Shown here: positions 44,901 through 52,790 of the stretch, one piece after another
Position numbering within the stretch: the first letter of the stretch is position 1
How the letters are laid out: each line of letters opens with the position of its first letter
From: CAIZQW01 sp942493055
GTDB lineage: Bacteria > Verrucomicrobiota > Kiritimatiellia > RFP12 > UBA1067
Direction of reading: 5' to 3'
NCBI GenBank assembly: GCA_942493055.1
Contig: OW818680.1
Coordinates: forward strand, 992,001 to 1,056,000
Length of the DNA stretch: 64,000 nt
Notes under the pieces: model-generated
Seen by the model: only the letters and a program-made list of their open reading frames with translations
Database searches by the model: none
What the model was told of the DNA's origin: nothing
Program-made: the position numbers and the translations under genes

Positions 44901-45252
44901 CCCACTTGCAGTCCCACGAGTTGCCCATGCCGGGTTCGCCCACGCCTTGAGCCTCCCAGCACCCCGGCACCTGTAGCGGCCGCGTCCCCTTCCAGCTCTG
45001 GCTAAAGAAATGATCCCAGCCGGGGTGACGGCGCGGGCGGCTGTTCGCAGTCTGTGCGACGAACTCCCACTCGCCGCGCAGCGACACCACCTCCTGCAGC
45101 GGCGAACGCACAGCCGTGTTCACCACAGCAGGCAGCGATTTCCTGCCGCCCCACGTATCCGCGCTGGAAAGCCAGCTCTCCTCGTCCGCACCCCACGCCG
45201 CGCATCCACTCATTACCGTCAGCGCGGCAACGCTTACTTTCAAGCTTTTCAT
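41941..45252 (-). CDS. Exported GH2 family glycosidase (beta-galactosidase-like)
   Basis: 1103 aa, signal peptide ending GCAAWG. AAGGAG lies 8 nt before the ATG. GH2 layout: sugar-binding domain (about 55-240, GEWEFVAQ, VPGCWEAQG, GWYRKTVEIP, THRFGGLYRDVEL), Ig-like domain (240-370), TIM barrel (about 370-640; NNKPFFVRGFGDD, NYVRLHTHC) with TGNEG giving acid/base Glu462 and AHEYLN giving the likely nucleophile Glu524. A further 450 residues end in a jelly-roll-like domain. The chain contains QSAVGNWQSAVGN (about residue 275), the translation of a heptamer repeat. Second gene of the operon headed by the LamG gene. Confidence 0.92.
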   Translation of the reverse strand: MKSLKVSVAALTVMSGCAAWGADEESWLSSADTWGGRKSLPAVVNTAVRSPLQEVVSLRGEWEFVAQTANSRPRRHPGWDHFFSQSWKGTRPLQVPGCWEAQGVGEPGMGNSWDCKWDHCAKPLRTLFEGEGWYRKTVEIPAAWQGKRVWLKVGGVRSQGWFWVNGKTVAWVDNYCGTYKYDITDLVQAGTQAVVVAAVNNVLSSRKGLFSSTHRFGGLYRDVELEATPDTRIDDAWVRGDFDKQEAEIHATIAFSTEAGRLKNPVLRVKIQSAVGNWQSAVGNTTIMFVDGKQSAEVVCRVKLAPFNAWSPEQPNLYLAELTLCDGDKPVHGWTERFGVRKIEVRGDRFFLNNKPFFVRGFGDDFVYPLTLASPASREEHLKHLKMARAAGFNYVRLHTHCELPEYFEAADEAGIMIQPELPYYGDYPTEAFPFDPMRDMKELYQHYRRYVSFTTSCTGNEGLLGKPLDKEIYKLAKRLDPDRLAIHQDGTFNTAENSDFRNGPINVWSPGSVKCDAPFVAHEYLNLCVKQDPRLEPQFAGAMLPPVTLATRDGWLAAAGLDRRWGDACQDAAHALQRHYQKAGIEAARMDPACDGYSFWTIVDVIVAQGKTYSAQGLFNAFWEVKRNGSTPEAFKRFNGPTALLLKTEPEVRIAVSGDAVKASFWITHYGETPLQKAKLRWTFRTDRQVLAQGECEGGDVELGSTRLLAEVAVVVPDVEKPVHAVLEAELVQQAEGRGQTSQDRITNTWDYWIFPKRNRRDGKGIAVSPALLPALEKRYTGLVAAGTPAAGQADLLISQAGAPEVGPALAAGKCAILINGSAGKPDVSLGWWWMGTQVGTAFASHPALGDFPHEGYLSPLAFRILKRGKALPYDGLRPEEMMIVGEGLDGYFVYAAEARMEAGRVLMTFGLDLLSDTPEGACLLDGMIRYVRSAVFHPKGAVNLTVTAQNGWQKTIKAGDVGRDSLPPGVPQIDLARALAGKNILVWETKPVPDDALAKPLYEVVWQGGMGYFTEPQGRFTLAVNGEILLDIPAISAQDALWENADKSVRLKYVRDTMSAEYGTLKLTLPSSKVTPGKPLSMQVVGSESNSRRWFGVFQMQ
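43032..43052. repeat. Short degenerate heptamer repeat inside the GH2 gene
   Basis: GTCCTCT, GCCCTCT, GCCTGCT: about three 7-bp units. On the coding strand it gives the QQAEGRGQ segment of the GH2 protein. Weaker than the repeat at 44404. Confidence 0.45.
44404..44438. repeat. Heptanucleotide tandem repeat (GCCGACT)5 inside the GH2 gene
   Basis: GCCGACT, GCCGACT, GCCAATT, GCCGACT, GCCGACT: five phased 7-bp units, symmetric about the variant centre unit. Translated on the minus strand as SAVGNWQSAVGN. Confidence 0.9.
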
Positions 45253-45294
45253 CCGGTTACTCCTTACTTCTTATCGTTGTCACCGCCTCAGCCC

Positions 45295-47295
45295 CTAAAA
45301 AACGCTGATCATCGTTCCACGCAGCAGCGAACGTTGGCTCAGAAACTCCGCCGGCGCCAACGCGCGGCCCGAAATGCGCAGGTCGTCGATTTCGCCGATG
45401 AATTTCAGCGAGCTGTTACCGCGCGACCCGATGAAAAGTGTGTCGTTTCGGAAGGGGGCAAACAACTCCCCATCATAAGCCCCATCCTTAGTCTGCCGCA
45501 CGCCATCCAAGTAGAGCTGCAGCCTATTCGCTTTGTTGGTCTGAGTGTCCAATACCAATGCCAAATGATGCCACGTCGTACCGGTGAGGGTGCCGCTGGG
45601 CGTCTTCTCATTCCGGTACCCGTCCTGAAACCGGCACGAACCCGTCACGCCACCCGCGCCAGCCGTATCCCCAAGAATAAGCATAAACGCGCCAAGCGCG
45701 TTATTGTAATTGGCGGTCTGCTCGCAGAGCATGCGCGCACCTGAGCTGCTGCTGCGGGCGAACATTTCGATGGTCAACGCGGGATAGCCCGACAAATCCA
45801 GCGAGTTCAGGGTGTTGAACGCACTTTGCGCGCCATCGAAGATCGCCGCGCCACCCGCGAAACTGACCCCCGCGTTGGTCAACACATTGCCGTTCCCGGT
45901 CACATCGTCCAGCGGGTTGCCGGGATTGTACGGCCAGTAGGCCACTGAAGCCGGTGGCGGCACGCTACGCGTCTTCATGAACTCCCAAGGGGCCAGCACA
46001 CGGTCGGAGATGCGCACGTCATCGAGTTGACCAACCAGCTTGAACGAGCTGTTGCCGCGCGAGCCGATGTAGAGGATGTCGTTGCGCAGTGACGAGATGC
46101 CCGCGCCGACACCCGTGTCATACGCTTTCACACCGCCGATGTAGAGTTCCGCCACGGCGTGGCCATTCGTCAGCAAATTAACCGTCAGGGCGACATGCTG
46201 CCAGCGCCCGGCGACGAGCGGGTTGGCACCTGATCGATCATAGGTGAAATTACTCGTGTTCCGGTAACCCGCATTCACCGCTCCGCTCGCTTCGCAGTAC
46301 GCCGTCACCGCGCCCGCATTGCCATTCCAATCCGGACTATGTTCGAAAAGAAAGCGCAGATCCGTGGCACCGCCGCCATCCCTGACAAACGCCTCGATCG
46401 TGATATTGGAATGGGTTGTGAGATTGAGGTTGGCAGCCGTGCTGAAGACCGTATGTCCGCCATTAAAGACCGCCGCGCCGTTGATGAAGGTGACGCCCGT
46501 ATTGCTGAGGGTGTTGCCGTTGCTCGATGCATCGGTCAGTTCGCTGCCGGGGTTGAAGGGCCAGTAGGCGATCAGGTTGGCTTTCGGCGGCGTCACCAGC
46601 GCGGTGCGAGCCTGGAGGAATTGTTCCGGCGTGAGCGCCCCGCTGGAGATGCGCACATCGTCCATCTCGCCCGTGAACTTGTAGGAACTGCCGAGCCGCG
46701 ACCCGATGTGGAAGACTTCGTTACGGAGCGGATACCCCGCCGGAGTGCCACTGGTGCCCTCCTTCTGCTTGACCCCGTCCAGGTAAAGTTCCACCGTGGC
46801 GGTTCCGGTCGCGTTGGTGTCGATCACCATCGCGACGTGGTGCCACTGACCATCCGTCACCGTATTGGTGGTCTCGTCGACACCGTATCCCGCGCTTCCC
46901 CGGTAGACGCTGTAACCTTTGGACGCGCTGAGATAAAAGGCGAATCTGCCGGACGCGTCGTACCAACCGCCGTAGCTGGCGTGTTCGAGAAGCAGCCGAT
47001 CACCCGTGGTCACGCTGGTCTTGACGAACGCCTCGACGGTCAAGGCGATATTGGTCCGCAAATCAAGACCGGAGGCTGTTCTGAAGTCCGTATGCGAACC
47101 GTTGAACACAGCGGCACCGTTGCTGAAGGTGACGCCATTGTTCACCAACCAGTTCCCGTTTCCAGAGGCATCGGCGATGCCGTTCTTGCTGGGGTCGAAG
47201 TCCCAGTAGGCCAAGACTCCTGCCCTCGCGCATAAGGGCAAAACCCCTATGACTACGCCAACGATGACCGCCACTCCTGTATTTATACTTCTCAT
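45295..47295 (-). CDS. Exported protein with three LamG-like domains
   Basis: 666 aa, signal peptide (about 1-25, ending CARA). Three tandem concanavalin-A/LamG-like domains of about 210 residues begin LAYWDFDPSKNGIADASGNG, LIAYWPFNPGSELTDASSNG and VAYWPYNPGNPLDDVTGNG; each has a WHHVAMVID- or WQHVALTVN-type core and ends with IGSRGNSSFKLVGQLDDVRIS-like text. Sugar-binding role inferred. The C-terminus ends RGTMISVF. First gene of the operon with GH2, SGNH and beta-strand genes, directly downstream of operator copy 1. Confidence 0.9.
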   Translation of the reverse strand: MRSINTGVAVIVGVVIGVLPLCARAGVLAYWDFDPSKNGIADASGNGNWLVNNGVTFSNGAAVFNGSHTDFRTASGLDLRTNIALTVEAFVKTSVTTGDRLLLEHASYGGWYDASGRFAFYLSASKGYSVYRGSAGYGVDETTNTVTDGQWHHVAMVIDTNATGTATVELYLDGVKQKEGTSGTPAGYPLRNEVFHIGSRLGSSYKFTGEMDDVRISSGALTPEQFLQARTALVTPPKANLIAYWPFNPGSELTDASSNGNTLSNTGVTFINGAAVFNGGHTVFSTAANLNLTTHSNITIEAFVRDGGGATDLRFLFEHSPDWNGNAGAVTAYCEASGAVNAGYRNTSNFTYDRSGANPLVAGRWQHVALTVNLLTNGHAVAELYIGGVKAYDTGVGAGISSLRNDILYIGSRGNSSFKLVGQLDDVRISDRVLAPWEFMKTRSVPPPASVAYWPYNPGNPLDDVTGNGNVLTNAGVSFAGGAAIFDGAQSAFNTLNSLDLSGYPALTIEMFARSSSSGARMLCEQTANYNNALGAFMLILGDTAGAGGVTGSCRFQDGYRNEKTPSGTLTGTTWHHLALVLDTQTNKANRLQLYLDGVRQTKDGAYDGELFAPFRNDTLFIGSRGNSSLKFIGEIDDLRISGRALAPAEFLSQRSLLRGTMISVF

Positions 47296-47348
47296 TATGT
47301 GCTCCTTCTACTGTTGTGTTATTAATCCGGTTTACAACTGTCACATTG

Positions 47349-47378
47349 AATATAAACCCGAGTTGGCAATTTGGTCAA
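47349..47378 (-). promoter_or_regulatory. Promoter of the LamG-GH2 operon
   Basis: On the minus strand TTGACC (47378-47373) and TATATT (47354-47349) with 18 bp between (17 if TTATAT is used). The leader to the LamG ATG is about 45 nt. Confidence 0.65.
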
Positions 47379-47388
47379 CATCCTATAA

Positions 47389-47417
47389 TGCGAACTTTAC
47401 CCTGCTATTTTACGAAC
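47389..47417 (-). promoter_or_regulatory. Predicted operator copy 1 (direct repeat, 22-bp period)
   Basis: TGCGAAC (47389-47395) and TACGAAC (47411-47417), starts 22 bp apart. The block 47375-47417 matches 52651-52693 at 38 of 43 positions. The repeat lies 10 nt upstream of the -35 box, a usual place for an AraC-family activator. Confidence 0.75.
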
Positions 47418-47475
47418 GCTTTTTTTGACCGCGTGCGTTGAGGTTAAGCCTTTCAACTCGATTAAATCCCCTACC

Positions 47476-49191
47476 TTAATGCCAAACCACATAAATCGTA
47501 AAATAGAGGAACGAGAGGATCACGAACCAGACTCCGACTCCTTGGAAAAGGTTCCGCTTCGGCTCGCCGGGCGGCAAGAAGAATTTGTCCACACCCCACA
47601 TCAGCGGACGTATTTCGGCCTCGGGTTTGGGCTGGGTACACAGGCTGATCACAACCATCAGAAGCATCAGGAAGACCTGATTGACGCCTGAACAGACGAA
47701 GATGTTTTTCGTGTTCCACGCTGTGACAAAACCGGTTGAAAGAAGCTGGGGGATCAGGGTGAGCCCGCCGACCGTGAGCGGCTGGCCCTCGAGGATATAC
47801 CAGTCCAGTACCATGCCGCAGGGAATGCCGGCGACAATCACTGTCAGCGCGGCCGCCGGAGTCGTCCGTTTCCAGAACATACCCAGCAGGAACACCGACG
47901 CGACCGGCACAGCGAAGTAACTCGCCGCAGTCTGGAAATAGATGAAGATGCCGCCCATGCGCTGGATCTGAGGCGCGTAGCCGATGCTGAACAACATGAG
48001 CGCCAGCGTGGTGACAGAACCGATCATTACCAGCCGCTTGTCATCGGCTCGCGGATTGATCCATTTCTTGTAAACATCGTACGTGAACAGCGTCGAGATC
48101 GAGTTCAGCAACGCCGAAATCGTCGACATCACACCGGCCAGAATACCGACCACCATCAAACCCTGCAAGCCGGAAGGCACCAGCGCGCTGATCATTTTAG
48201 GCAACACCCGATCCGGCACATAACCGGCCAAGTTGCTGCGTAGTCCGAAATCAAAGGCCTGCCCTATAGCGCTGTCCGGACTGACTTCATAGATCGCGCG
48301 GGCCATCATGCCGGGAATGATTTCGACAAACGGGCGCAGCAGCACGAACGCGCCCGCGAACACGATCGCCATACGGGCGTCCCATTCCGTCCGGGCGCCG
48401 AAGCCGCGCTGCACCAGCGACTGGTTGATGCACGAATAGTACAGGTGCAGACCGAACACCGTCAGAAGGATCGCGTGCCATGGTATGAGCTTGGATGTCG
48501 CAGGATGGATCAGCCGCATGAAACCCGGATCGGGAACCTTATAGAGATCGCTAAGCCCACCCGGCATCTGACAATACGCAAGCCACATCAGCGCGGCTCC
48601 TGCCACAAAGATCAGCAGAAACTGGAAGAACGCGCCGTAGACCATGGACGACTCGCCGCCGTACATGGTGTAAATTCCTGAGACCACCGAGAGGACTGCC
48701 AGCCACAGCCAGAGGTTGGCGGAGGGGTTGCCGGGAACAAGCGGGAAGACCTCGGAAAGCATCATCGCTCCGCCGTAGAACACCACCGCCAGATTCATCA
48801 GCACGTAACTGATGATGAGAAACACGGCAAAAATATTCTGGCTGGCGCTGTTGAACCGGCGCCCCAGATATTCCGGCATCGTGCGGATGCCATTACGGAG
48901 ATAGACCGGATAAAAAATATATATCAGCGCGCCGTAAACAAGGGGAACGATCAGATACCAATTCGTCATCACCAGGCCGTTCTGGTAGCCGACGCCGTTC
49001 TGCCCGATGAGTTGTTCGGTGTTCATGCCAGTGGCTACAAAAGCAGCACCGATCGCCCACCACGGTAGCGTTCCTTTCGAGAGAAAGTAGCTGTCGGAAC
49101 TCGCGCGTTTCCCTCGTCCGGTGAAGAAACCGATCACGAGCAGCGCGACGAAATAGATCGCGATCGTTACGTAGTCCAATGTGGCGCCCAT
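47476..49191 (-). CDS. Sodium:solute symporter (SSS family)
   Basis: 571 aa from ATG 49191, eight nt after GGGAG; a TTG 12 codons upstream is less likely. About 13-14 membrane segments. SSS features: LDYVTIAIYFVALLVIGFF (TM1), SDSYFLSKGTLPWWAIGAAFVATGMNTEQLIG broken here as SYFLSKGTLPWW and ATGMNTEQLIG, and NSISTLFTYDVYK near the sodium site. SGLT-like sugar symporters of PVC bacteria look like this. Sits with isomerase, aminotransferase and creatininase genes, so it probably imports the sugar they process. Confidence 0.92.
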   Translation of the reverse strand: MGATLDYVTIAIYFVALLVIGFFTGRGKRASSDSYFLSKGTLPWWAIGAAFVATGMNTEQLIGQNGVGYQNGLVMTNWYLIVPLVYGALIYIFYPVYLRNGIRTMPEYLGRRFNSASQNIFAVFLIISYVLMNLAVVFYGGAMMLSEVFPLVPGNPSANLWLWLAVLSVVSGIYTMYGGESSMVYGAFFQFLLIFVAGAALMWLAYCQMPGGLSDLYKVPDPGFMRLIHPATSKLIPWHAILLTVFGLHLYYSCINQSLVQRGFGARTEWDARMAIVFAGAFVLLRPFVEIIPGMMARAIYEVSPDSAIGQAFDFGLRSNLAGYVPDRVLPKMISALVPSGLQGLMVVGILAGVMSTISALLNSISTLFTYDVYKKWINPRADDKRLVMIGSVTTLALMLFSIGYAPQIQRMGGIFIYFQTAASYFAVPVASVFLLGMFWKRTTPAAALTVIVAGIPCGMVLDWYILEGQPLTVGGLTLIPQLLSTGFVTAWNTKNIFVCSGVNQVFLMLLMVVISLCTQPKPEAEIRPLMWGVDKFFLPPGEPKRNLFQGVGVWFVILSFLYFTIYVVWH

Positions 49192-49302
49192 CCGGTACGC
49201 TCCCGTTTCTGATGTGTTGTTACGCAACTCCTCAAGGTTGTTTAGACCGTAGGCTAAACAACCTGAGTAAGTTTGCCGTTTCCTGTTGCCGCCTGCGTTC
49301 GG

Positions 49303-50349
49303 TTATTTCTGCCCCATCAGCGCGTTGACGATCAACAGGTCGAGTTCCTCGTAGTCGCGCTCGGCCACCAGTTTGCCGACCTTCTTCTCATCCAGACTGC
49401 GGACGACCTCCAGCAGTGCCAGGAAGATCGTCCGGCTGTTGGAGAGATGCTTGGTGGCGCCGGCCTGCTTCTGAGTACGCATGGCCTTGATGTCCAACCC
49501 GACAAACTCCCCGTTCCGTCCGTAACCGTGCTTGTCGAGGATACGCACCTGGTTGAACGCGCGGCGCAGGTCGATGCTGCCGAAACTCCGGTCCTCGTCG
49601 AACTTCAACCCGTTCTGATCATTCAGATGCACGGTAAACAGTTTCTTGTGCGCCAGAGCGAACCCCATCTCATCGGAGGGGTCAAGCCCCGCCAGAATCG
49701 TATGCGCGCTTTCGATGTTCACGCCCACCCGTGCAGGATCCGAACAGAGATGTCCCAACGCGATGGCGTGGCCCGTTGTGGGGATGTACGTATGATCGAC
49801 CGGCTCGTTCGGTTTCGGCTCAATCGCGATCCGAATCGCGGAATCATGGGCAAGCATACGGTTGATCGCCTCCACGAGCTGGTCGACAGCCTTTTTACTG
49901 TCCTTGGACTCCCGCACATAGGTGCCTTCACGCGCAAGCCAGAGAACGATGAGCTTGGTGCCCAGCTCATTTGCGATGTCGATCGCCGAGAGACTCCGCT
50001 GGATAGCATAGTCGCGGCTGGCCCGGCTGTTGGACGTATAAGCCCCGTCGATCGTGCGGGCATCCTCCCACAAACGGGGTGCCACGAATTCCGCAACCAA
50101 GCCCTCGCCGTCCAACTGGCGCTTGAGTTTCGCTGCCTGCTTCCGTATGCCCGCGCCGTCGAGGTCATTCATGCCTGGAACCGCATCGTCGTCATGGAAC
50201 TGAACCCCCTCGTACCCCAGCGGCCGGAACAGCTTCAGCTTCTTACCCCACGTCAGACTGCTTCTGACAGCCGGCCCGAAAGGGTCCGCGCCTTCGTGAA
50301 TATTCCAAGGTCCGAATGAGAATCGATACTGTGTCTGCGGTGTCTTCAT
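49303..50349 (-). CDS. Xylose-isomerase-like TIM-barrel protein
   Basis: 348 aa. Retains much of the XylA active-site layout: YRFSFGPWNIHEGADPFG, VLWLAREGTYV (compare WGGREG), IEPKPNEPVDHTY (metal Glu), VGVNIESAHTILAG and HLNDQNGLKFDEDRSFG (metal Asp region). Shorter and diverged compared with true XylA (about 390-440 aa), so the substrate may be another ketose/aldose pair. Third gene of the creatininase-DegT-isomerase-symporter operon. Confidence 0.87.
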   Translation of the reverse strand: MKTPQTQYRFSFGPWNIHEGADPFGPAVRSSLTWGKKLKLFRPLGYEGVQFHDDDAVPGMNDLDGAGIRKQAAKLKRQLDGEGLVAEFVAPRLWEDARTIDGAYTSNSRASRDYAIQRSLSAIDIANELGTKLIVLWLAREGTYVRESKDSKKAVDQLVEAINRMLAHDSAIRIAIEPKPNEPVDHTYIPTTGHAIALGHLCSDPARVGVNIESAHTILAGLDPSDEMGFALAHKKLFTVHLNDQNGLKFDEDRSFGSIDLRRAFNQVRILDKHGYGRNGEFVGLDIKAMRTQKQAGATKHLSNSRTIFLALLEVVRSLDEKKVGKLVAERDYEELDLLIVNALMGQK

Positions 50350-50399
50350 GGTCGCTTCCTCTTTGTTTTTTTAATGTAATATGTGCCTGAATCACAACG

Positions 50400-51692
50400 T
50401 TACGGACAGACGGCTGCCGCAACCTTCTTGTAGGCCGTGATAACGTCCTCAGTGTCCGCATCCGTCAAGTTTGAGGCTATACAGAACAGCATTGTGCGGG
50501 TGAGCAAGTCATCCAGATGCGGGCAGGCTCCCTTGGCATAGGAAACGCCGGCTGAAGCGCTGTTTTCAGCCATCTGCCACGGTGAGACGGCGGAGACGCC
50601 GCGCTTATTGACCAGGCTGGCCACATTGTAATAAATATGCAGCCCCCACTGATCCATGTGGACCGGATACATACCGCCCGTGGCAGCCACGATGCCCTCC
50701 GCACGCAACGCCTCCGTGAACTTCAGTGACTGCTCGCGTGTGGGGAAGACGGTCATCAGGAACGAGCCTGCGTCACCGTCCGGATCGGGCACTTCGCGGA
50801 AAGTCAGCACGCCTGCAAGCGCCCGCTTGATTTTGAGTTTGGCTGACCGCATCGCGCTGGTGATGCGGCCAAGCTTCTTGAGTTGCACGCGGGCGACCGC
50901 GCCAGTCAATTCGCTCATGCGGCAGCCGATACCCCAGAGTTGCAGCAACGGGTCATCCATGACCAGCCGTCCGGCATCGTTACGCGGGTAGCCGAGGTCG
51001 TGGATGGCAAACGCGCGGCGGTAGAGGTGCTCGTCGTCGGTCACCACCATACCCCCCTCGCCAGAGGTCATGTGCTTGTTCATCTGGAATGAAAATATCG
51101 CCACGTCTCCGAAGGCGCCGGCATTGACGCCGTGCTGGCTCGCGCCCGCAGCCTGGGCGCAGTCCTCGATGACCTTAAGGCTGTGCTGCCGGGCCAGCGC
51201 GACGATCTCCCTGATCCGTCCGATGACACCACCCATGTGGACGACCAGGATGGCCTTGGTGCGGTGCGTGATCTTCTGGGCCGCAGCCCGGGGGTCCATG
51301 GTGAAGGTGTCGTCGCAGTCCACCAGCACCGGGATCGCGCCGCTTCGGACGACTGCGCCGACGGTAGAAACCCAGAAGTAACCGGGGATCAGCACCTCGT
51401 CGCCGGGGCCTACGCCCAGCGCTCCCAGCGCCACCTGCAGCGCGCCCGTACCGCTGCTGACGGCGAGCGCGTGCCGGACGCCGATGGCCACGGCGAACTC
51501 TTTCTCCAGCGTGGAAACCTCGTTTTGCAAGTCCAGCCCGTAATATCTGAACAGCGTCTTGGATCTGCAAACGCGTGCCGCCGCCTCGCATTCCCGCTCG
51601 TCCATGTAGTGCGCCCCGCACCATTCCTGAGGAAGAGGTCGAGTTCGCACCGGGGTCCCGCCATCAATCGCCAACTTTTCATTCGTAATCAT
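50400..51692 (-). CDS. DegT/DnrJ/EryC1/StrS-family PLP aminotransferase
   Basis: 430 aa from ATG 51692, preceded by AAGGGAAG; a TTG eight codons upstream is ignored. Fold type I sugar aminotransferase: LAIDGGTPVRTRPLP start, AVSSGTGALQVALGALGVGPGDEV split here as SSGTGALQVAL and GVGPGDEV, VIEDCAQAAGA (PLP Asp), and FSFQMNKHMTSGEGG with Schiff-base Lys. Members transfer an amino group to or from a keto sugar. With an isomerase and a creatininase-type amidohydrolase it suggests handling of an amino sugar or cyclitol; this is inference. Confidence 0.92.
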   Translation of the reverse strand: MITNEKLAIDGGTPVRTRPLPQEWCGAHYMDERECEAAARVCRSKTLFRYYGLDLQNEVSTLEKEFAVAIGVRHALAVSSGTGALQVALGALGVGPGDEVLIPGYFWVSTVGAVVRSGAIPVLVDCDDTFTMDPRAAAQKITHRTKAILVVHMGGVIGRIREIVALARQHSLKVIEDCAQAAGASQHGVNAGAFGDVAIFSFQMNKHMTSGEGGMVVTDDEHLYRRAFAIHDLGYPRNDAGRLVMDDPLLQLWGIGCRMSELTGAVARVQLKKLGRITSAMRSAKLKIKRALAGVLTFREVPDPDGDAGSFLMTVFPTREQSLKFTEALRAEGIVAATGGMYPVHMDQWGLHIYYNVASLVNKRGVSAVSPWQMAENSASAGVSYAKGACPHLDDLLTRTMLFCIASNLTDADTEDVITAYKKVAAAVCP

Positions 51693-51740
51693 TTGCTTCC
51701 CTTTCCGGAATTTCAAACTAACGCACTGATCTTAGCACCT

Positions 51741-51761
51741 AGTTTCCAGTTTCTAGTTTCG
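51741..51761. repeat. Heptanucleotide tandem repeat (AGTTTCN)3
   Basis: AGTTTCC, AGTTTCT, AGTTTCG: three phased 7-bp units between the DegT and creatininase genes, 5 nt from the creatininase stop. Confidence 0.65.
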
Positions 51762-51766
51762 CCCCT

Positions 51767-52603
51767 TCAACCTTTCCCCGCAACCAGCCGCTCAATCTTG
51801 CCGCTGACTTCCGAAATCGTCGTCTCGAAATGCGCCTTCCCGATCTGCGCATTGGCATAGCGGGGATCAAACTCTTTCGGCACCAGACGATCAGGTTTCG
51901 ATGCTATGAACCCTTGTCCGTTGACAACAGAAAAATCGGCATACTTGAGGGGTACGTCCTTGGGTGGCAGTGTGCTCAGATCAATGGCGTCTTCGCTGTA
52001 GTTCATGATGAGCGAGGTCTCGGCGATGTCGGCGTGCCCGATCACGCCCGTGGCCGCAGCCTTCTCCGGGAAAGCGATGGCGAAATCGACCTTTGCCGCT
52101 GTCGTGTGGCTCAACTCAATGCACAAGCGCTTCAGTACCGCGTTGTGGTTGAAGGCACCGTGGCCGTTGACGATGAAGATGTACTTATATCCCTGGCTAA
52201 TAAGGCAACGCGTTTCAGCCGCCACGATCAGCGCGAAAACCTCCTCGGGGAGGTAATGGCTGTTCCACTGCCGCGACGGGAAGTCCATACCCACGACGTA
52301 ATCGTCCCGTTTGAAACCGAGCGATTCCAACATGTCCGGGTCGCGCTCGCGTTCGGTGCCGATAAACATCGTGGGCAGTACGACGCCCATGCCCAAACGC
52401 CTGCAGCATTCGTGGGCGACCAAGGCCGCATTGAGCGGATCCGTACCCAAGGGCATGTGCGGCCCGTGATACTCCAGTGGCCCCAACGGGAAAAGGATCA
52501 GGGGGCACTGGGCTTTGCGCACGGTCAACTGTCCGGGACGCAACCATTCATACCGTGTTTCAAACTCTGGGGTTGCACCGCATGTCTCGCCATTTCCGTT
52601 CAT
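51767..52603 (-). CDS. Creatininase-family amidohydrolase
   Basis: 278 aa from ATG 52603 with AAGGAG about 6 nt upstream (a GTG one codon earlier is possible). Metal-binding motifs of the creatininase/MftE fold: FPLGPLEYHGPHMPLGTD, FIVNGHGAFNHN and GHADIAETSLIM (His, Asp, Glu ligands). Family members hydrolyse cyclic or linear amides such as creatinine; in sugar clusters the substrate is unknown. First gene of the operon, divergent from the XylR-type regulator and directly downstream of operator copy 2. Confidence 0.9.
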   Translation of the reverse strand: MNGNGETCGATPEFETRYEWLRPGQLTVRKAQCPLILFPLGPLEYHGPHMPLGTDPLNAALVAHECCRRLGMGVVLPTMFIGTERERDPDMLESLGFKRDDYVVGMDFPSRQWNSHYLPEEVFALIVAAETRCLISQGYKYIFIVNGHGAFNHNAVLKRLCIELSHTTAAKVDFAIAFPEKAAATGVIGHADIAETSLIMNYSEDAIDLSTLPPKDVPLKYADFSVVNGQGFIASKPDRLVPKEFDPRYANAQIGKAHFETTISEVSGKIERLVAGKG

Positions 52604-52625
52604 CACGTTCTCCTTTTATTGCTTC

Positions 52626-52654
52626 AGTTTATTCCGCTCCGGTGTTTATGTCAA
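52626..52654 (-). promoter_or_regulatory. Promoter of the creatininase-DegT-isomerase-symporter operon
   Basis: On the minus strand TTGACA (52654-52649), 17 bp, TAAACT (52631-52626). Leader of about 17 nt to the ATG carrying AAGGAG. Confidence 0.7.
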
Positions 52655-52664
52655 CCGCCTATTA

Positions 52665-52693
52665 TGCGAACTTGACCCTGCAATTTTACGAAC
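52665..52693 (-). promoter_or_regulatory. Predicted operator copy 2 (direct repeat, 22-bp period)
   Basis: TGCGAAC (52665-52671) and TACGAAC (52687-52693), 10 nt upstream of the -35 box, the same geometry as copy 1. On the plus strand a TTGACC (52672-52677) with TGTTAT 16 bp later overlaps it, so a bound regulator might also repress its own gene. Confidence 0.75.
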
Positions 52694-52790
52694 TGTTATT
52701 CGCTTCACATGTGTCAAGAACTTCGCGCTTGTCAGACACTGTATGGTTTAGTATTCTTGCCTCCTATTCTCATGTTTGTTTGGTGACGAT

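Noticed and set aside
39085..47295. Common C-terminal sorting signal (ends IIRIL and MISVF in two exported proteins)
   Set aside because: Only two examples with weak similarity; the GH2 and SGNH proteins of the same operon do not share it.
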